Assembly (NCBI GenBank): GCA_963585895.1
Contig: OY757904.1
Coordinates: 161,032,742 to 161,096,741, forward strand
DNA length: 64,000 nt
Reading direction: 5' to 3'
Origin: Sepioteuthis lessoniana
Lineage: Eukaryota > Mollusca > Cephalopoda > Myopsida > Loliginidae
The position numbers and the translations under genes were made by a program. How positions within the stretch are numbered: the stretch's first letter is position 1; every line of letters begins with the position of its first letter. Under the pieces are notes generated by a model. It searched no databases. It was given only the letters and a program-made list of their open reading frames with translations, and had not been told where the DNA came from. Below, piece after piece: positions 1 to 10,599 of this stretch.

Positions 1-577
1 AAGCACATATTGTTAATCCCACAGGATATTTTCCTTTTAGTTCACATTCAATAGTCAAATCTATTGCATTAAAACATTAAAAATACCATCGTGTGAAGGC
101 AACGCTCTTGAGTATCCATAATAATGGAGTTATTTTTCGCTTTCTGTAAATTATTTGATTGGATTTGTAACGTTAATTTTTCTGGTCGTTTGACAGATTA
201 AAGAGGCATAAATAGTACACAAATATATTCTACTAAAACTGCAGACCTTATAAATTAGCTACCAATAAATAAAAAAAGCATTTTAATCGAATTTATTCCA
301 CCCGTTACGGCTACCCAGAATAATGTTATGCGTATTTATTAATAGCTGAATATTTCTTTCTAATTAATGAGATCATCTGTTGCCCGTTCTATTGGTGCTA
401 CTTATTAATGCAAATATATTTAAAGTCAGAGAACAGTTTTGTGGTGAAGTCAACCATAGTTATCTCCCCCTGGACCAGGTTTGGTTTCTTGGTTTCTTTG
501 TTTAATGACATATCAATCATTATGGGTTATTTAATGCCGAAGCTATCATTGTTGAAGAACAGTCAGTGGTACCATTT
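1..577. other. AT-rich sequence, no gene seen
   Basis: No coding, RNA or repeat feature can be supported here except a single copy of the M-family terminal motif at about 478-545 on the plus strand (ATATCAATCATT, then GGTTATTTAATGCC). The 77-codon open frame at 408-641 runs across that motif into the next SINE, so it is not a gene. Confidence 0.6.
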
Positions 578-718
578 AAACACTGTGGGGTGGGGGTTAA
601 AGAGCTTCATACTTTTCCCTAGTGCATTTGTCCGAAAGTGAACCTACTAATGCGACTAAAGTTCGAAATCGCTTACAAGGGTGTCGCAGTCGTGTACATT
701 AACCACTACGCCACGAGA
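578..718 (-). mobile_element. tRNA-derived SINE, family S1, 5' part
   Basis: Read on the minus strand, the segment starts with a tRNA-like head (CGTGGCGTAGTGGTTAATG, an A-box match). A degraded B-box follows, then the S1 body words TTCACTTTCGGACAAAT and GGGAAAAGTATGAAG, which are shared with the better copies at 50.6 and 52.5 kb. The 3' part is missing. No flanking duplication was seen, so this looks like an old, truncated copy. Confidence 0.7.
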
Positions 719-1004
719 ATTAGCCCCATCATTTAACCACTAGGAATAAAAAAAAAATCTCCCCCTTAATTGGATCACAATTAAGTTATATCTAAATAAA
801 ACTTAAGTAAAGCTTGTTCGTCTTTTACTACAAGATACAAATTCTCAAGAATCTTTTTTTAAATTAAGTTTAAACAATGGACGAAATTTCAGTAACATTC
901 ATATAAATTTTGATGTAATTACCTTTATTTTTATTGTGAATTCCTTTAAAGAGAAATTGTAATTTTTTTTAATGATAAACACTTCTTCAACTGAACGGTT
1001 TTAG

Positions 1005-1628
1005 TTTCGCTTTCCCCGTTTGGTTTATTGGTTGGATTTTATGGCATATCAACCGTTGTAGGTTATTTAATGCCAAATCCTATTAGTATACTTTCTTTGG
1101 TTTTCTGGCATATCAACCATTGTTGGTTATTAATTATCAAATCCTGTTTTTACATATATATTAAATAAACGATTTGTAAACACATTTGTTCAGATACACA
1201 CAGTAAAACGATCTCTTTCTAACAATTCAATTTAGCATAAATCAACAAAGGTAAATGGTTCCAAGTTTTGCTATGCATCAATTAAATATCGGTCATCTGG
1301 TTATGCACAGTTAAATGATCCAACAGTTCTATTTCAAATATTCAATTTATCATGTTTTCTTTTTGCACTAAGTTTAAATTAGTTTCAAACAGTTCTATTA
1401 GATCCATACATAGAACTTTATCAAGTGCTACCACTTCGAGCTGGAGTGGACCTGGGAGCCCGGGCAATGAAGAGGTACTCTGCATTCCCCAAAGCTCCAG
1501 CATTACTGGAGCCTCACCATCAGATTGTTTAATGTCATATCTAGGACACTCGCTTGGGAGGAATTTTTACCCCTCTGCAGAGATGCAGTCGGTGTATTCT
1601 ACAACCCCAGCCGACTAAGCTGGTGCCG

Positions 1629-1630
<2 letters not shown>
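1005..1630 (+). mobile_element. M-family composite repeat
   Basis: This is a dispersed repeat of unknown class that recurs at least ten times in the window. It has three parts. A terminal motif comes first (GGCATATCAACC, then GGTTATTTAATGCC), present twice here at about 1,022-1,081 and 1,098-1,148. An AT-rich middle follows with words such as TTAAATGGTT and CAGTTCTATT. A GC-richer block ends the element at 1,425-1,620 (TGGACCTGGGAGCC, GGAGCCTCACCATCAGAT, GTCGGTGTATTCTACAACCC). No tRNA head and no reverse transcriptase are visible. The 88-codon open frame at 1,352-1,618 lies inside it and also appears in other copies, so I do not call it a gene. Confidence 0.7.

Positions 1631-1670
<40 letters not shown>
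1630..1670. repeat. (TA)n microsatellite
   Basis: About 20 uninterrupted TA units directly follow the GC-rich end of the M copy, a position also AT-rich in other copies. Confidence 0.95.
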
Positions 1671-1672
<2 letters not shown>

Positions 1673-1899
1673 TGTAACTTGAAGAAAATCCAAACATGCT
1701 TAAAGTGCCGTAATAAATTTATTTCGACGCAGAAATATTATCTTCGCCTCATTAGATGACAATACACACTTAACCTGGGGTGTAAGTTTTCTTAAATACA
1801 TCATGAAAATCATATGTAATAATGACCATAGATTTATATGAAATCCTTCATATATTCTATATACGAATATTCCACACCCATAGTCTTTGGACACCTACT

Positions 1900-1962
1900 G
1901 GATATTACTGATAAACCCAGGTCTCCCGGATCCTTGGCGGACATTCTACCCACTAGGCTAAT
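1900..1962 (-). mobile_element. tRNA-derived SINE, family S2, head fragment
   Basis: On the minus strand it reads TAGCCTAGTGGGTAGAATG, then GATCCGGGAGACCTGGGTTT. This matches the tRNA-like head of the S2 copies at 4.66 and 63.4 kb. Only the head is present, and the microsatellite that follows abuts it. Confidence 0.6.
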
Positions 1963-1979
1963 ATATATATATATATGAA

Positions 1980-2018
<39 letters not shown>
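1961..2018. repeat. (TA)n then (TG)n microsatellite
   Basis: A short TA run is followed by about 18 TG units. No other content. Confidence 0.95.
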
Positions 2019-2134
2019 TTTTTATTTGATAGGAATACGATGTAACTATTTAAAAAAAGTAAATTCGAAGAAGCTTTACACCACTAAAAAATTAACCTTG
2101 TATCACATCCTGCTCGTGGCGGAAGAGTCGGGTA

Positions 2135-2241
2135 AATACATTCTTGTAAGAGATGGGACATATTGGATGGGTTGGGAAAATGCATACTTGTAAGAGATGG
2201 ACCATATTGGATGGGTTGGATAAATGCATACTTTTAAGAGA
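2135..2241. repeat. 44-bp tandem repeat, about 2.4 copies
   Basis: The words CTTGTAAGAGATGG and TATTGGATGGGTTGG recur at 44-bp spacing (starts near 2,143, 2,187 and 2,231). The copies differ at a few bases. The open frames on both strands here are by-products of the repeat. Confidence 0.85.
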
Positions 2242-2539
2242 TGTCAAAAAGTTAGTAATAAAGATTCGATGAATGTGGTGGTGTGGTCCGATACTAGTCA
2301 CGGAGCCCAATGTGGTGTAACTACTAGTCACAGTACTTGTGGCTATTTTATTCGTAACTACCACATTAGCTTCCGACTGTTTACTGTGTCAAATCCTTCC
2401 GTGCCCACGCTGTGTTTGAAAGATCCACGGAGGGGTGTGTGACACAATTCAGCCAGATCTTTTTCTGACGGTCAGGTAACGAGTGGCTAGATTGTCTAGC
2501 AACTCAAAGAATAGAGAAAACCCGTTATTTTTTTAACAA

Positions 2540-3110
2540 CATCAACAGAAATCGTTTTTATTGAAACACGTTTGTGAGACAATAAATAACAAACAAACGA
2601 TGTTATCTTTCCTGGAAAACAGAAAAAGAAATAATATCGGGAGAGGAAGAGTGACAATGAGGTGCGGTTAGAGTGACACTAACGTCTTTAAAGTCTGGGA
2701 CTTTGAATTTTTGTAACGTCTGAAGGTTGTTCGGGTCTAGAATGGAAGAGATGCTTCTTTGACAGTCTTGAGTTTCTTCTTGGTCCCTTTTCCCATCCTC
2801 TCTGAGGATTTGTTTTCTTATCTCCTTTTTATAGATCAATATCTGGACTAAAAATGGTTTCTGATTAGTTGTCCAATAAGAGACAATTAGGAGTCATATT
2901 CCTATTAGTCAGTCAATCCTATTTCAGGATTATATCTTACAGGTATAGGGAAAACCCTTTTTAGATGCTTTGACCAATGGGAACAGGTTTAGAGCAATGG
3001 GGTTGAACAAAAATTCTCAGCCTCACCTGACTGGATGAGCCATGCCCAGCTCACCTTTATTTTGGGTGGAACAAAATTAAATCTCCCTTTTGACATTGAC
3101 CCTCAAGATA
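2540..3110 (-). mobile_element. possible LTR-like segment (fossil)
   Basis: On the minus strand there is a promoter-like layout: CCAAT-type words (CCATTGGTC, TTATTGGAC) near 2,860-2,980, a TATA-like CTATAAAAAGG near 2,830, and an AATAAA signal near 2,555. This order is typical of LTRs. I could not find TG/CA ends, a target duplication or a second copy in the window. It could equally be an ordinary AT-rich region with chance motifs. Confidence 0.3.
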
Positions 3111-3323
3111 AGGACTAGAAAAATATGTTTTACGAAAAGACCCGTTTCATCATTGTGATTGATGAAGTTAGTTGCCAACCGAAAAATTAAATAAATTTGC
3201 CAACCTTTAAAATCAAAAACAATTGTCTCGCACTTAACTGACCTTTAGGAGCGATCAACCAGCTTTTTAGGTAAATATAAGCCTTGAACGAAAAGATACT
3301 TATTTTAAGGATCTTTTGGTTTT

Positions 3324-3325
<2 letters not shown>

Positions 3326-3365
<40 letters not shown>
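3326..3365. repeat. (TA)n microsatellite
   Basis: Twenty TA units in a row. The isoleucine/tyrosine-rich open frames on both strands here are produced by this run. Confidence 0.95.
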
Positions 3366-3367
<2 letters not shown>

Positions 3368-3693
3368 ATTTTCATATATTTCATAAATGCTAATTTTTAC
3401 ATATTAATTAAGTACTTAACCGCACGTTGTGTCACAGTGAAAAATGATGTCCATATATTTGTCAGTTTGACAAATAGAAAAATTAACATTTTGCTGCCGA
3501 ATTCATGTTGCCAAAAGTATTTTACTATAAAAAAATATCAATTGAAGATGTAGACTTTATAAAATATTGCCTATTCCCTATGTCTGTTTTGTTGTCATTT
3601 TTTAAAGCATATACACAACTTCCTTGCATGCTAAAATATCTTCAATCAGGATGAAAATAAAGAATCCCTCATTAAATTCATGGCTTCTTGGAA

Positions 3694-3808
3694 TGAAATA
3701 TTTTTAAGAAAGCAAATAACGATAGTTACTGAACAGAAATAATTGTAATATGAAATATCTTTAAGAAAGCAAATAACGATAGTTACTGAACAGAAATAAT
3801 TGTACCGG
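3694..3808. repeat. 57-bp perfect-looking tandem duplication
   Basis: Two adjacent copies of a 57-bp unit start near 3,695 and 3,752. Each contains AGAAAGCAAATAACGATAG and GAACAGAAATAATTGTA. They differ by about one base, so the duplication is recent. Confidence 0.9.
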
Positions 3809-3916
3809 GGCTCAGTGTGAATAATCAATTTGAAAATTTTGATATGATTTTCTTGGGAAACAGCCCTTATAAAAAAAAAAGAGAATCCTGAAAACTTCTC
3901 GTTACAACAAAGAAGG

Positions 3917-4325
3917 TGATTGATTGATTGATTGATTGATATAAATGGTATGTCAACCCGTCGAGGGCTATTTTAGGCTTAGAGGTTAGGAAATCACATT
4001 CATTGAACTTCACACTTACAATTTTTGTGTTGAGTTATTTTTTGTGCCGTGTCCTATCGAATACGAATAATTTTCAATTAGATCTATTTAACCCATAAAT
4101 GGGACCCTAATAAGTAATACCACTCCGGGTCAGAGTGAACCTGGGAATGATGCCAATCAAACGGTACTCCACACTCCCAAGATCTCGCGAACTGGAGCCT
4201 CACCATCTGATGCAGGCTGTCATTGACAGGGAACTCTTTTTAGGGAGTCTTACCCCTCTATAGGAGAAACAGTCAGTGTATTCTAAGCCCCACCGATAGT
4301 GCAGATGGCTTTTAAAGTGTCAGCA
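3917..4325 (+). mobile_element. M-family composite repeat
   Basis: A short (TTGA)n run leads into the M terminal region (TATGTCAACCC, AGGGCTATTTTAGGCTTAGAG) and then the GC-richer end block (CCACTCCGGGTCAGAGTG at 4,120-4,140, GGAGCCTCACCATC, CAGTCAGTGTATTCTA). It is nearly full length apart from the tandem middle. It lies tail to tail with the next M copy on the opposite strand. Confidence 0.75.
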
Positions 4326-4434
4326 TTCATTTTGACGCGAGTTCATTTGGGTCGAAAATCAAAATGATCAAATATTTTTCTTCCCTGAGATAACTTCCCT
4401 CTCTCAGTCAGGCCTTTCTGTAACATTCATGATT

Positions 4435-5440
4435 AATTAACACCCCCTCATCTCCTTGTGAGTATCCTGGGTATGACACTAAACTGCTTCTTCTGGAGAG
4501 GCTCCAGCTTGGGAGTTTAGGGAATGGTGAGTACCTCTTCATTGCCATTACTCCCAGGTTCACTCTGACCCGAATTAGTTGTACCTGTTAGTGTTCTATC
4601 TATGAGTCAAATAGAACTGTTCAATCATTTCATTTACAATAGAGTATTGATAGTTATTTGAAACTATTTAGTTTAATAAGTAGAGTGTTTGCCAATGGTC
4701 CGGGAGACTGGAGTTCAATCCCAGGTAGAGTCATACCAAAGACTCAAAAAATAGTACTTGATGACAATTTGTTTAACACTCAGCATTATAAGGTAAGGAT
4801 CAAGGGTAAAGTGATGCAATCCAAAGAAAGGAGTAGTGCCCTCCCCTACACCTCGGTGTAGTAGCTATTGAAAAGGTAGCCTTAGGGTCACCCTCGACTA
4901 AAGGGAGACAACTTTCTAAGTTATCAGCAAATTATTGATATTACATGATAAATCATCATTTCATTACATAATAAATTATGATTACTTGATAAATAGAATT
5001 ACAAATGTTAAATATCAATACTTAAAAGCACCCGCGAGAAAAAAATCATTAATATTAGATTTATTAATGTTAGATAGTAATGCTTAAAATTATCTGAGTA
5101 CAAAAAAAAACATTAATATTGGATTTATTAGTGTTTGATGGCAATGCTTGAAACCATTTAACTGTGTGCAAACAAATTATTAATATTACGATTATTATTA
5201 TTATTATTATTAGACAACAATACTTGAAACCATTTAAATGTGTGTAAACAAATGATTAATATTAGAATTATTAGTGTTAAATAACAATATTCAAAATTAT
5301 TTAAGTATTTGCAAACAAATAAGCTCTAATAACTCATTTAAGAATAAAGTGACTTACAAACTATTCGCTTACAATCTCATATATGACTAAATAACCCAGA
5401 AGAGTTGATATGCCATAAAACATCAACCAATTAAACAATG
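4435..5440 (-). mobile_element. M-family repeat with internal 66-bp tandem units, split by a SINE
   Basis: On the minus strand the terminal motif lies at 5,390-5,440 (GTTTTATGGCATATCAAC). Four to five degenerate units of about 66 bp follow, between 4,985 and 5,330, each with a TTTGTTTGC word, an AATGGTTTCAAG-like word and AATATT. The GC-richer end block lies at 4,440-4,600. An S2 SINE occupies 4,663-4,920 between the tandem units and the end block, so M is older than that SINE. Confidence 0.65.
4663..4920 (+). mobile_element. tRNA-derived SINE, family S2
   Basis: The head contains AAGTAGAGTG, GGTCCGGGAGACTGG and a B-box GAGTTCAATCCC. The body is colinear with the copy at 63,416-63,673 for its whole length, with shared words AACACTCAGCA, AGGGTAAAGTG, CCTCCCCTACACCTCGGTG and TAGTAGCTATTGAAAAGG. 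Box A and box B imply RNA polymerase III transcription when intact. Only a weak flanking duplication (TATTGATA) was seen. Confidence 0.8.
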
Positions 5441-6380
5441 AACTTGTAATTTATGAATTCTGGCGGTGGAAAGTGTCGTAGTTATCGGTATGGAAAATGG
5501 ATTCGGCAAGTTGGCTTCAAATTGCAACTAGTGTGTTTTTTAATGTTTACTTTGTACTAAAACCCTTGGGAAAAGCATAAATCCAGTTTTGTTTTTTTTT
5601 GCTGGACTTGATGCTAGTATGCCCTCATAATTAAAGAATCAAACGCTTGAACAAATATCCGCGCCATAACTGCATTACCTGACAAAGTAGTTGCAAAACA
5701 GAAAAGCTGTTACACTCATAATCAACCTTGACAGAGCCCAAATAAATAAGACCGGGTATATTACGAATTACAAGTTGCAAAATTTTGAGTTCCACTTAGC
5801 AACACAACGGAATCCCAATGGAAAAAAAATGTTAGCTATGATGATGAAAAGGTATGTCTTTTTTAAAGCCACTTCTTGGTGTATATTATTTCTGGGAATC
5901 AATTACCATTATGCGCCTTTTCTTTTGGCACATGATATTTTTCTGTCCATTTGCAAAGAATATTTGTATAAAGTGAACTTCCATCATCTGATTTAATTAA
6001 CTTTCGCTCCGTTCATGGAAATATTGACAGCCAACTCTAACACAACATTTTTCTAGTTATTTAATCGCACGATGACAATTCTCACACGAAAGATACTACA
6101 ACAGTCTCCGGGACGATTTAAAAGAACTTCGACAAAAGATTTTTTTTTTACAGGAAGTGTCTAAAAAAAGTTAAATAGCTTCTTCATGTAAAGAATATTT
6201 TACCGAAAATACGATTATATATTATAGTAAATAGAGGGATTTATTTTCTATGTTGTTTTTTTTTTCCCTGTTTATAGCATCTACTCACGATGAAACAAAT
6301 AAAGATAAACATATTTCAAGTGAATTCTGATCAAATTCAAACATCCGACCTGGAAGAACATGTCATATCCACTATACTAG
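5441..6380. other. unannotated AT-rich sequence
   Basis: I see no recognisable repeat or gene. The 101-codon open frame at 5,691-5,996 has no recognisable domain, low complexity in places and no splice or promoter context, so I do not call it. Confidence 0.5.
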
Positions 6381-6384
6381 TTCA

Positions 6385-6600
6385 ATTTATTGATTAATCG
6401 ATTTTAATTGCATTCCAATCCGTCTGGGGTTATTTTATGCCTTGATGTTAGATAATCGCATTCATTGTATGTTAATATCCACATGTAATTGTTTCTCATA
6501 GTTTGTTTTTTTTGCACACCGTTATATATGATGTAAAATATTTCTATCTAAAACAAATAATTTGCACGCATTTTCATGGTTTATAGTATTCCTGTCTAAT
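6385..6600 (+). mobile_element. M-family repeat, 5' part
   Basis: Decayed terminal motif and leader (GGGGTTATTTTATGCC, then AGATAATCGCATTCATTG), parallel to 3,960-4,030. It breaks off before the GC-richer block. With the next entry it forms another head-out inverted pair. Confidence 0.55.
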
Positions 6601-6769
6601 ACAAATAATTATATGATTTCAAATAATCATTTCCATTTTATAATAATCATTTGTTTGAAAATGGTTTAAAATAAATAATGACAATCCTCAGTAAACAATT
6701 AAAGTTTTAAGTAATTATCATTAATACAAATAGTTGAAACTTATATGGTATCAAGTATTCATATCTGAA

Positions 6770-7170
6770 ACTTTAGGGAATGTGGAGTACCCCATCATTG
6801 CCATTACTCCCAGGTCCACTCAGGGCCGAAGTGGTAGCACCTGATGGGGTCCTATCTATGAGTCAAAGAGAACTGCTTGATATTAAAACTGTGTGCAAAC
6901 AGATGACATGCTGAATTGAATTGTTAGAAATAGAACTGTTTGATCATTTAAGTGTGTGTAAATACTGCTGTTTAATTGAATTGTTGATGATAGACAGCAA
7001 TACTTGAACCCATCTAACTGTGTACAAAAAATTGAGCTCCAGCTCGTTTAAAAATGTTATCAACAAAGTATGTTTAGAAATCATATATATTTAATATATG
7101 TATAAACGGGATTTGGCATTAAATAACCTACGATGATTGATATGCCATAAAACCCAATCAAACCTAATTA
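6770..7170 (-). mobile_element. M-family composite repeat
   Basis: On the minus strand: terminal motif at 7,110-7,165 (GGCATATCAATCATCG, GGTTATTTAATGCC), tandem-type middle with TTAAATGATC and CAGTTCTATT words, then the GC-richer block at 6,780-6,860 (GTGGACCTGGGAGTAATGG). The far end of that block is truncated. Confidence 0.7.
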
Positions 7171-7369
7171 ACTGGACACATATGTACGTCATTTTTCACC
7201 AGGATGTAAAACGAAATATTAATCTTCGGCCATTGTTGGGTTATTCAATGCAGTGTTGTTGTTATTGTTGTTTTAATCAAGTAATTGATTTAATGCAATG
7301 ACGTCACGGATTTTAAAAGTTGCAAGAAATAACTTAATGCATATGAATGATATTAAGATATTTGTTAAG

Positions 7370-7905
7370 AATGAAAAGGAACAAGAAACTCTCATACAAT
7401 CAGAATCTACAACCAAGGTTTAGACATAGAATTTGGGATTTTAAAATGTACCATTCTTATAAGGAAAAAGATTAAAACAACAGAATTTTAAAAAAGTGCC
7501 AAATGAGGAAAGCATCTCTTGAAGAAAAAGAAAACAAGAGATTCGTGGCGATATAAGAAGTGGTGACCATCAAAGCAAATGAAGATGAAATAAAAAGTAA
7601 GAAAGAAGTAATTTACAAGAACAAGAATACTTCTTGAAACCAAACTTTGCAACAGAAATCTAATCAAAGTAATCAAATACCAGAAATAACTTAACGACAA
7701 ACAGAAAAACAACAAGCAAAAAAGATAAAAAATAGAAATGGGAATATAAACACGTGTATGTTAAAAGCAGCACAAAATAATGTCATAGGAACTAATTGTA
7801 TAAAAGATCAAAGCAAAACTTATAGAAGAAATTAGTAATATTCAAGAGAATAACAAGTGTAGGTTATGTGTTGAAAATCACATAATAAGCGAATAAAGCA
7901 AAAAG
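7370..7905 (+). mobile_element. LINE fragment (R4/Dong-like), C-terminal reverse transcriptase region
   Basis: Plus-strand translation, with several frame changes and stops, matches the region after the polymerase core of RLE-type LINEs. Recognisable pieces are a line equivalent to MEFGIEKC near 7,425, KKEVIYKNKNTS and NQTLQQKSNQSN near 7,600-7,660, AAQNNVIGTNCIK near 7,770 and a knuckle start CRLC near 7,865. It is a pseudogene, truncated at both ends. The next entry is a second fragment of the same region in the same orientation, so two separate copies lie side by side. Confidence 0.75.
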
Positions 7906-7929
7906 AGAAGGGGTTTTTGGGTGGGAAAG

Positions 7930-8564
7930 GGGATTCTCAAATGAAAAAGAACTAAAAACCCTGAACAAACAATAAGAATATACAACCAGGATAAAGGAAT
8001 GGAATTCGGCATTGAAAAATGTAAAATGCTTATAAAGAAAAGTAGAAGAGACAACGGAATAGATAGAACAACAAAATCAGGAAAATATCGGAACATTTGG
8101 AGATACAGAACATTCCAAGCCTGGGAATATAGGAAAAGGAGACAATCAAACAAACAAAGATGAAAAAAGGTTAGAGAAAACTACCTCAGAAGTACAAAAA
8201 AAAAATAATAATTCGAGAACACGAGAAATTGTCTTAAAATAGACAGACAAATTTGAGCAACCTGCAACAGCAATGGCGGCATATGGTCAAAGAGAAAAAC
8301 CTCAAAATCTAGAAAACAGATATGGAAAAAAAAACAACTACATGGATATTTCCAGCTACAAACTGGCAAGATTGAACAAGTGATGAAAAAGAAACTTTGA
8401 GAGAGAACCTGAATCTTTGTTAATTGCAAAACAAAATAATGCAGTATGGACTGATTATATCGAGGCAGAAACTGACAATACGCAACAGAACTGTAAATGT
8501 AGGTTATGTGGAGACCGAAAGGGTTAATGACAGTTTATATTATCTGGTATAAAAGAAGTACAAA
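7930..8564 (+). mobile_element. LINE fragment (R4/Dong-like), part 1 of a copy split by a solo LTR
   Basis: Plus-strand pieces in order are GIEKCKMLIKKSRRDNGID (the end of the polymerase region), IKQTKMK, PESLLIAKQNNAVWTDYIE near 8,400-8,460, and the CCHC start QQNCKCRLCGDRKG near 8,480-8,520. Reading stops at the LTR at 8,565 and resumes at 9,121. The CCHC knuckle after the polymerase is typical of restriction-like-endonuclease LINEs (R2/R4/NeSL group). The clade assignment is inference. Confidence 0.8.
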
Positions 8565-9120
8565 TGTCGCATATTGAACCGCAGGACAAACAACGAAAGA
8601 CTCGTAGAGATATAAACATATAATTTATATTTCTATTCTTCGACGGCGACGATTGTGTGAAGTAGAAATACAGTCAGAGAGGGTTCGCACATATCTTTCT
8701 TCTGTGGCGGGGATCCTTTTTGTGTATTAGAGCGACGGCCGGAGAACTAACATGTTTGCTTGAGTGACCCGCAGACCTCTCTCCTTCGCTTGAGTGACCA
8801 CTGGAGCTCTACCTTCAGTCCAAAATTATAGACCTTATATTGTCTTTTCAAGTCCAATGCAGGAATATGAACCCGCCTCTTCGCCCACGTATTTTCTGTT
8901 TATGGATGGTTGAGGGGACTTACATACTTTCGTTTTTTTTTTTTTCTGGTAATTTGTTGATCTTATCTGCGAACAGAAATATCCATCACTTTATCCATAG
9001 GCAATAAATTATATTCTTCGCCATCCTCCTTTCCTGTGACCCACTTTTTTGATGTTATCTTGCAACCGCATTGAACCTGCTAAGTTCATTCACGGCACTC
9101 TGCCGCTAGCTAAGCTAGCA
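8565..9120 (+). mobile_element. solo LTR with 4-bp target duplication, copy A (fossil)
   Basis: This 556-bp segment begins TGTCGCATATTG and ends CTAGCTAAGCTAGCA, so it has TG...CA ends. It is flanked by the 4-bp direct repeat CAAA (8,561-8,564 and 9,121-9,124). A second, visibly diverged copy lies at 60,059-60,567. A plus-strand AATAAA near 9,003 sets the orientation. No internal coding region remains, so this is a solo LTR left by recombination. A 4-bp duplication fits Gypsy-type elements but does not prove it. It is inserted in a LINE. Confidence 0.85.
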
Positions 9121-9250
9121 CAAACCAAACAAAAATGGGTGGGAAAGGTGTTCCACTGGAAATTATGCAAGAGCTCAAAATTTGATCATATTACCAAATA
9201 GTATGAGTACAATCCGACTAATCCAAGAACTTAATGTAAAGTTCCGTGAG
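9121..9250 (+). mobile_element. LINE fragment (R4/Dong-like), part 2 of the split copy
   Basis: Directly after the LTR and its CAAA repeat, the plus strand reads KWVGKVFHWKLCKSSKFDH. This is the stretch that follows the CCHC knuckle in this LINE family, with a VGK..HW..C pattern also seen on the minus strand at 55.6 kb. The LINE therefore was whole through this point before the LTR landed in it. Confidence 0.75.
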
Positions 9251-9299
9251 AAGCAATTACGATTAGAAAAAAACGAGATAACATAAAATAGCATTTTTA

Positions 9300-9835
9300 C
9301 TTAAATCCAATAAATATAAATAGGCAGAAAATTAAGAAAACCCTGTAAAAACTAACACATAGCAAAAGGAACTTCTAGAATACATACAAGCCCACATCAA
9401 TAATATCAGAAACTCGGTAGAATACAGACTATCTCGATGGGTATGGCAAACAATGAATGAAGTGCGCTGAAGAAATAGCAACCCAGGAGCGAAACTAAAA
9501 GCTACCAGCCAAAAAGAAAGAATGAAAAATTTTAAAGAACATTTCGAAAATTTGCTTCAAAACCATCGCAATGTCAATGATAAACCTATCAAAAAATTAC
9601 TTATCGCCTGCAAAACATCAAACTAGGACACTTTACGAAAGCAGAACTTGACGCAGTATTGAAAAAAAAAATTAAAAGCAGAGAAGCTGCAGGCTTCAAT
9701 GAAATACTTTTTGAAGTTCAGGAAAGAAGAACATTTGAAGACGTCATACTTCTTCGATTATGCAATATTGTGACTAAACAAAACACAGCTATAATGATGC
9801 TTAACAAAAAACACAAAAGCAATGGTTCGTTAAGC
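9300..9835 (+). mobile_element. RTE-type LINE fragment, reverse transcriptase N-terminal region
   Basis: Plus-strand translation gives a linker followed by WQTMNEVR near 9,450, KLKATSQKERMKNFKEHFE near 9,500-9,555, NLLQNHRNVNDKPIKKLL and a degraded K.REAAG.NEI.FEV line near 9,670-9,720. That order (WK.INEV, HFE.LL, K..KAAG.D.IP.E) is the entry to the polymerase domain in RTE-clade LINEs. Several frame changes and stops make it a pseudogene. The catalytic YADD region is absent. Confidence 0.75.
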
Positions 9836-9904
9836 TGATTGTGACCCAAACTTCTTTTAAATTATTCCTGAATTCTTGCAAGTTTATACCTTAGTGCCAT
9901 ATTT

Positions 9905-10340
9905 CTTTATTATCTGCTTGGACTACATATTTCGAGCGAAAATATAAATGAAAGAAACCACAATAATTGGTTATAAAAATCAAACTCTCTTTTATTCTTC
10001 TGAGTCAAATCTTCAGTAGGAGTGAGAGAGACAGATGGAGGGAGACGGAGAGTGAGGAGGACGAAGACAGACTGCCATATTGACCCATACCTTCTTCTTA
10101 GCCTCTCTATGGGACGCTGCCTCAGCTGGGCACCTAGCCAGATGCTGGCGCTCTTCATGACTGACTGAATCTCTTCTGAGCGAAAGCTGAGACTGACCGT
10201 ATCTCAAGTGAACATCTGTATATATCATTTCACAACGTCCACCATTTCCATTCAACCACATGGCTGTTTCCGCTTATTTACACTGGTGCGTCTTGGGCAG
10301 AGAAATCTCTGATTGACGCCTCGGTCAAGGGTCAGTATAT
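9905..10340 (-). mobile_element. LTR-like repeat L2, minus copy (fossil)
   Basis: On the minus strand it reads CTGACCCTTGACCGAGGCG, a GTGTAAATAAGCGGAA word, a 200-bp middle and then AGAATAAAAGAGAG before a T-rich end. The same order is on the plus strand at 12,950-13,400, and its 3' half at 54,575-54,895. Moderate length, an AATAAA signal about 80 bp before the end and recurrence in both orientations fit a terminal repeat of an LTR element. No target duplication was identified, so class and exact ends are uncertain. The 82- and 61-codon minus open frames here fall within the repeat. Confidence 0.5.
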
Positions 10341-10599
10341 AACATGTAAACGCAAATAAAAGAGAGTTCATGTGTTTTAAACGAGAAGGAGTCGTCTCCA
10401 CTGTGGTCCTAAAAGTGCATGTCGCGCTGTGAGCCACTTATAGATCGAAGCTTAGATCGAAGCTTCTGGCGAATCTGCTTGTCCGGATTTCCGTGTCCAA
10501 GTTGCGTTGTTCGACCCACGGGAAAGTGGTGGAAGAGCTGATTCGGACTTCTTCTCTGGCTAGGTCGGAAGACAGCTAACTTTACCGGTGCTGTTAGCT

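Noticed and set aside
1352-1618. An 88-codon plus frame as a small gene
   Set aside because: It lies within the M-family end block, and the same words recur in other, non-open copies.
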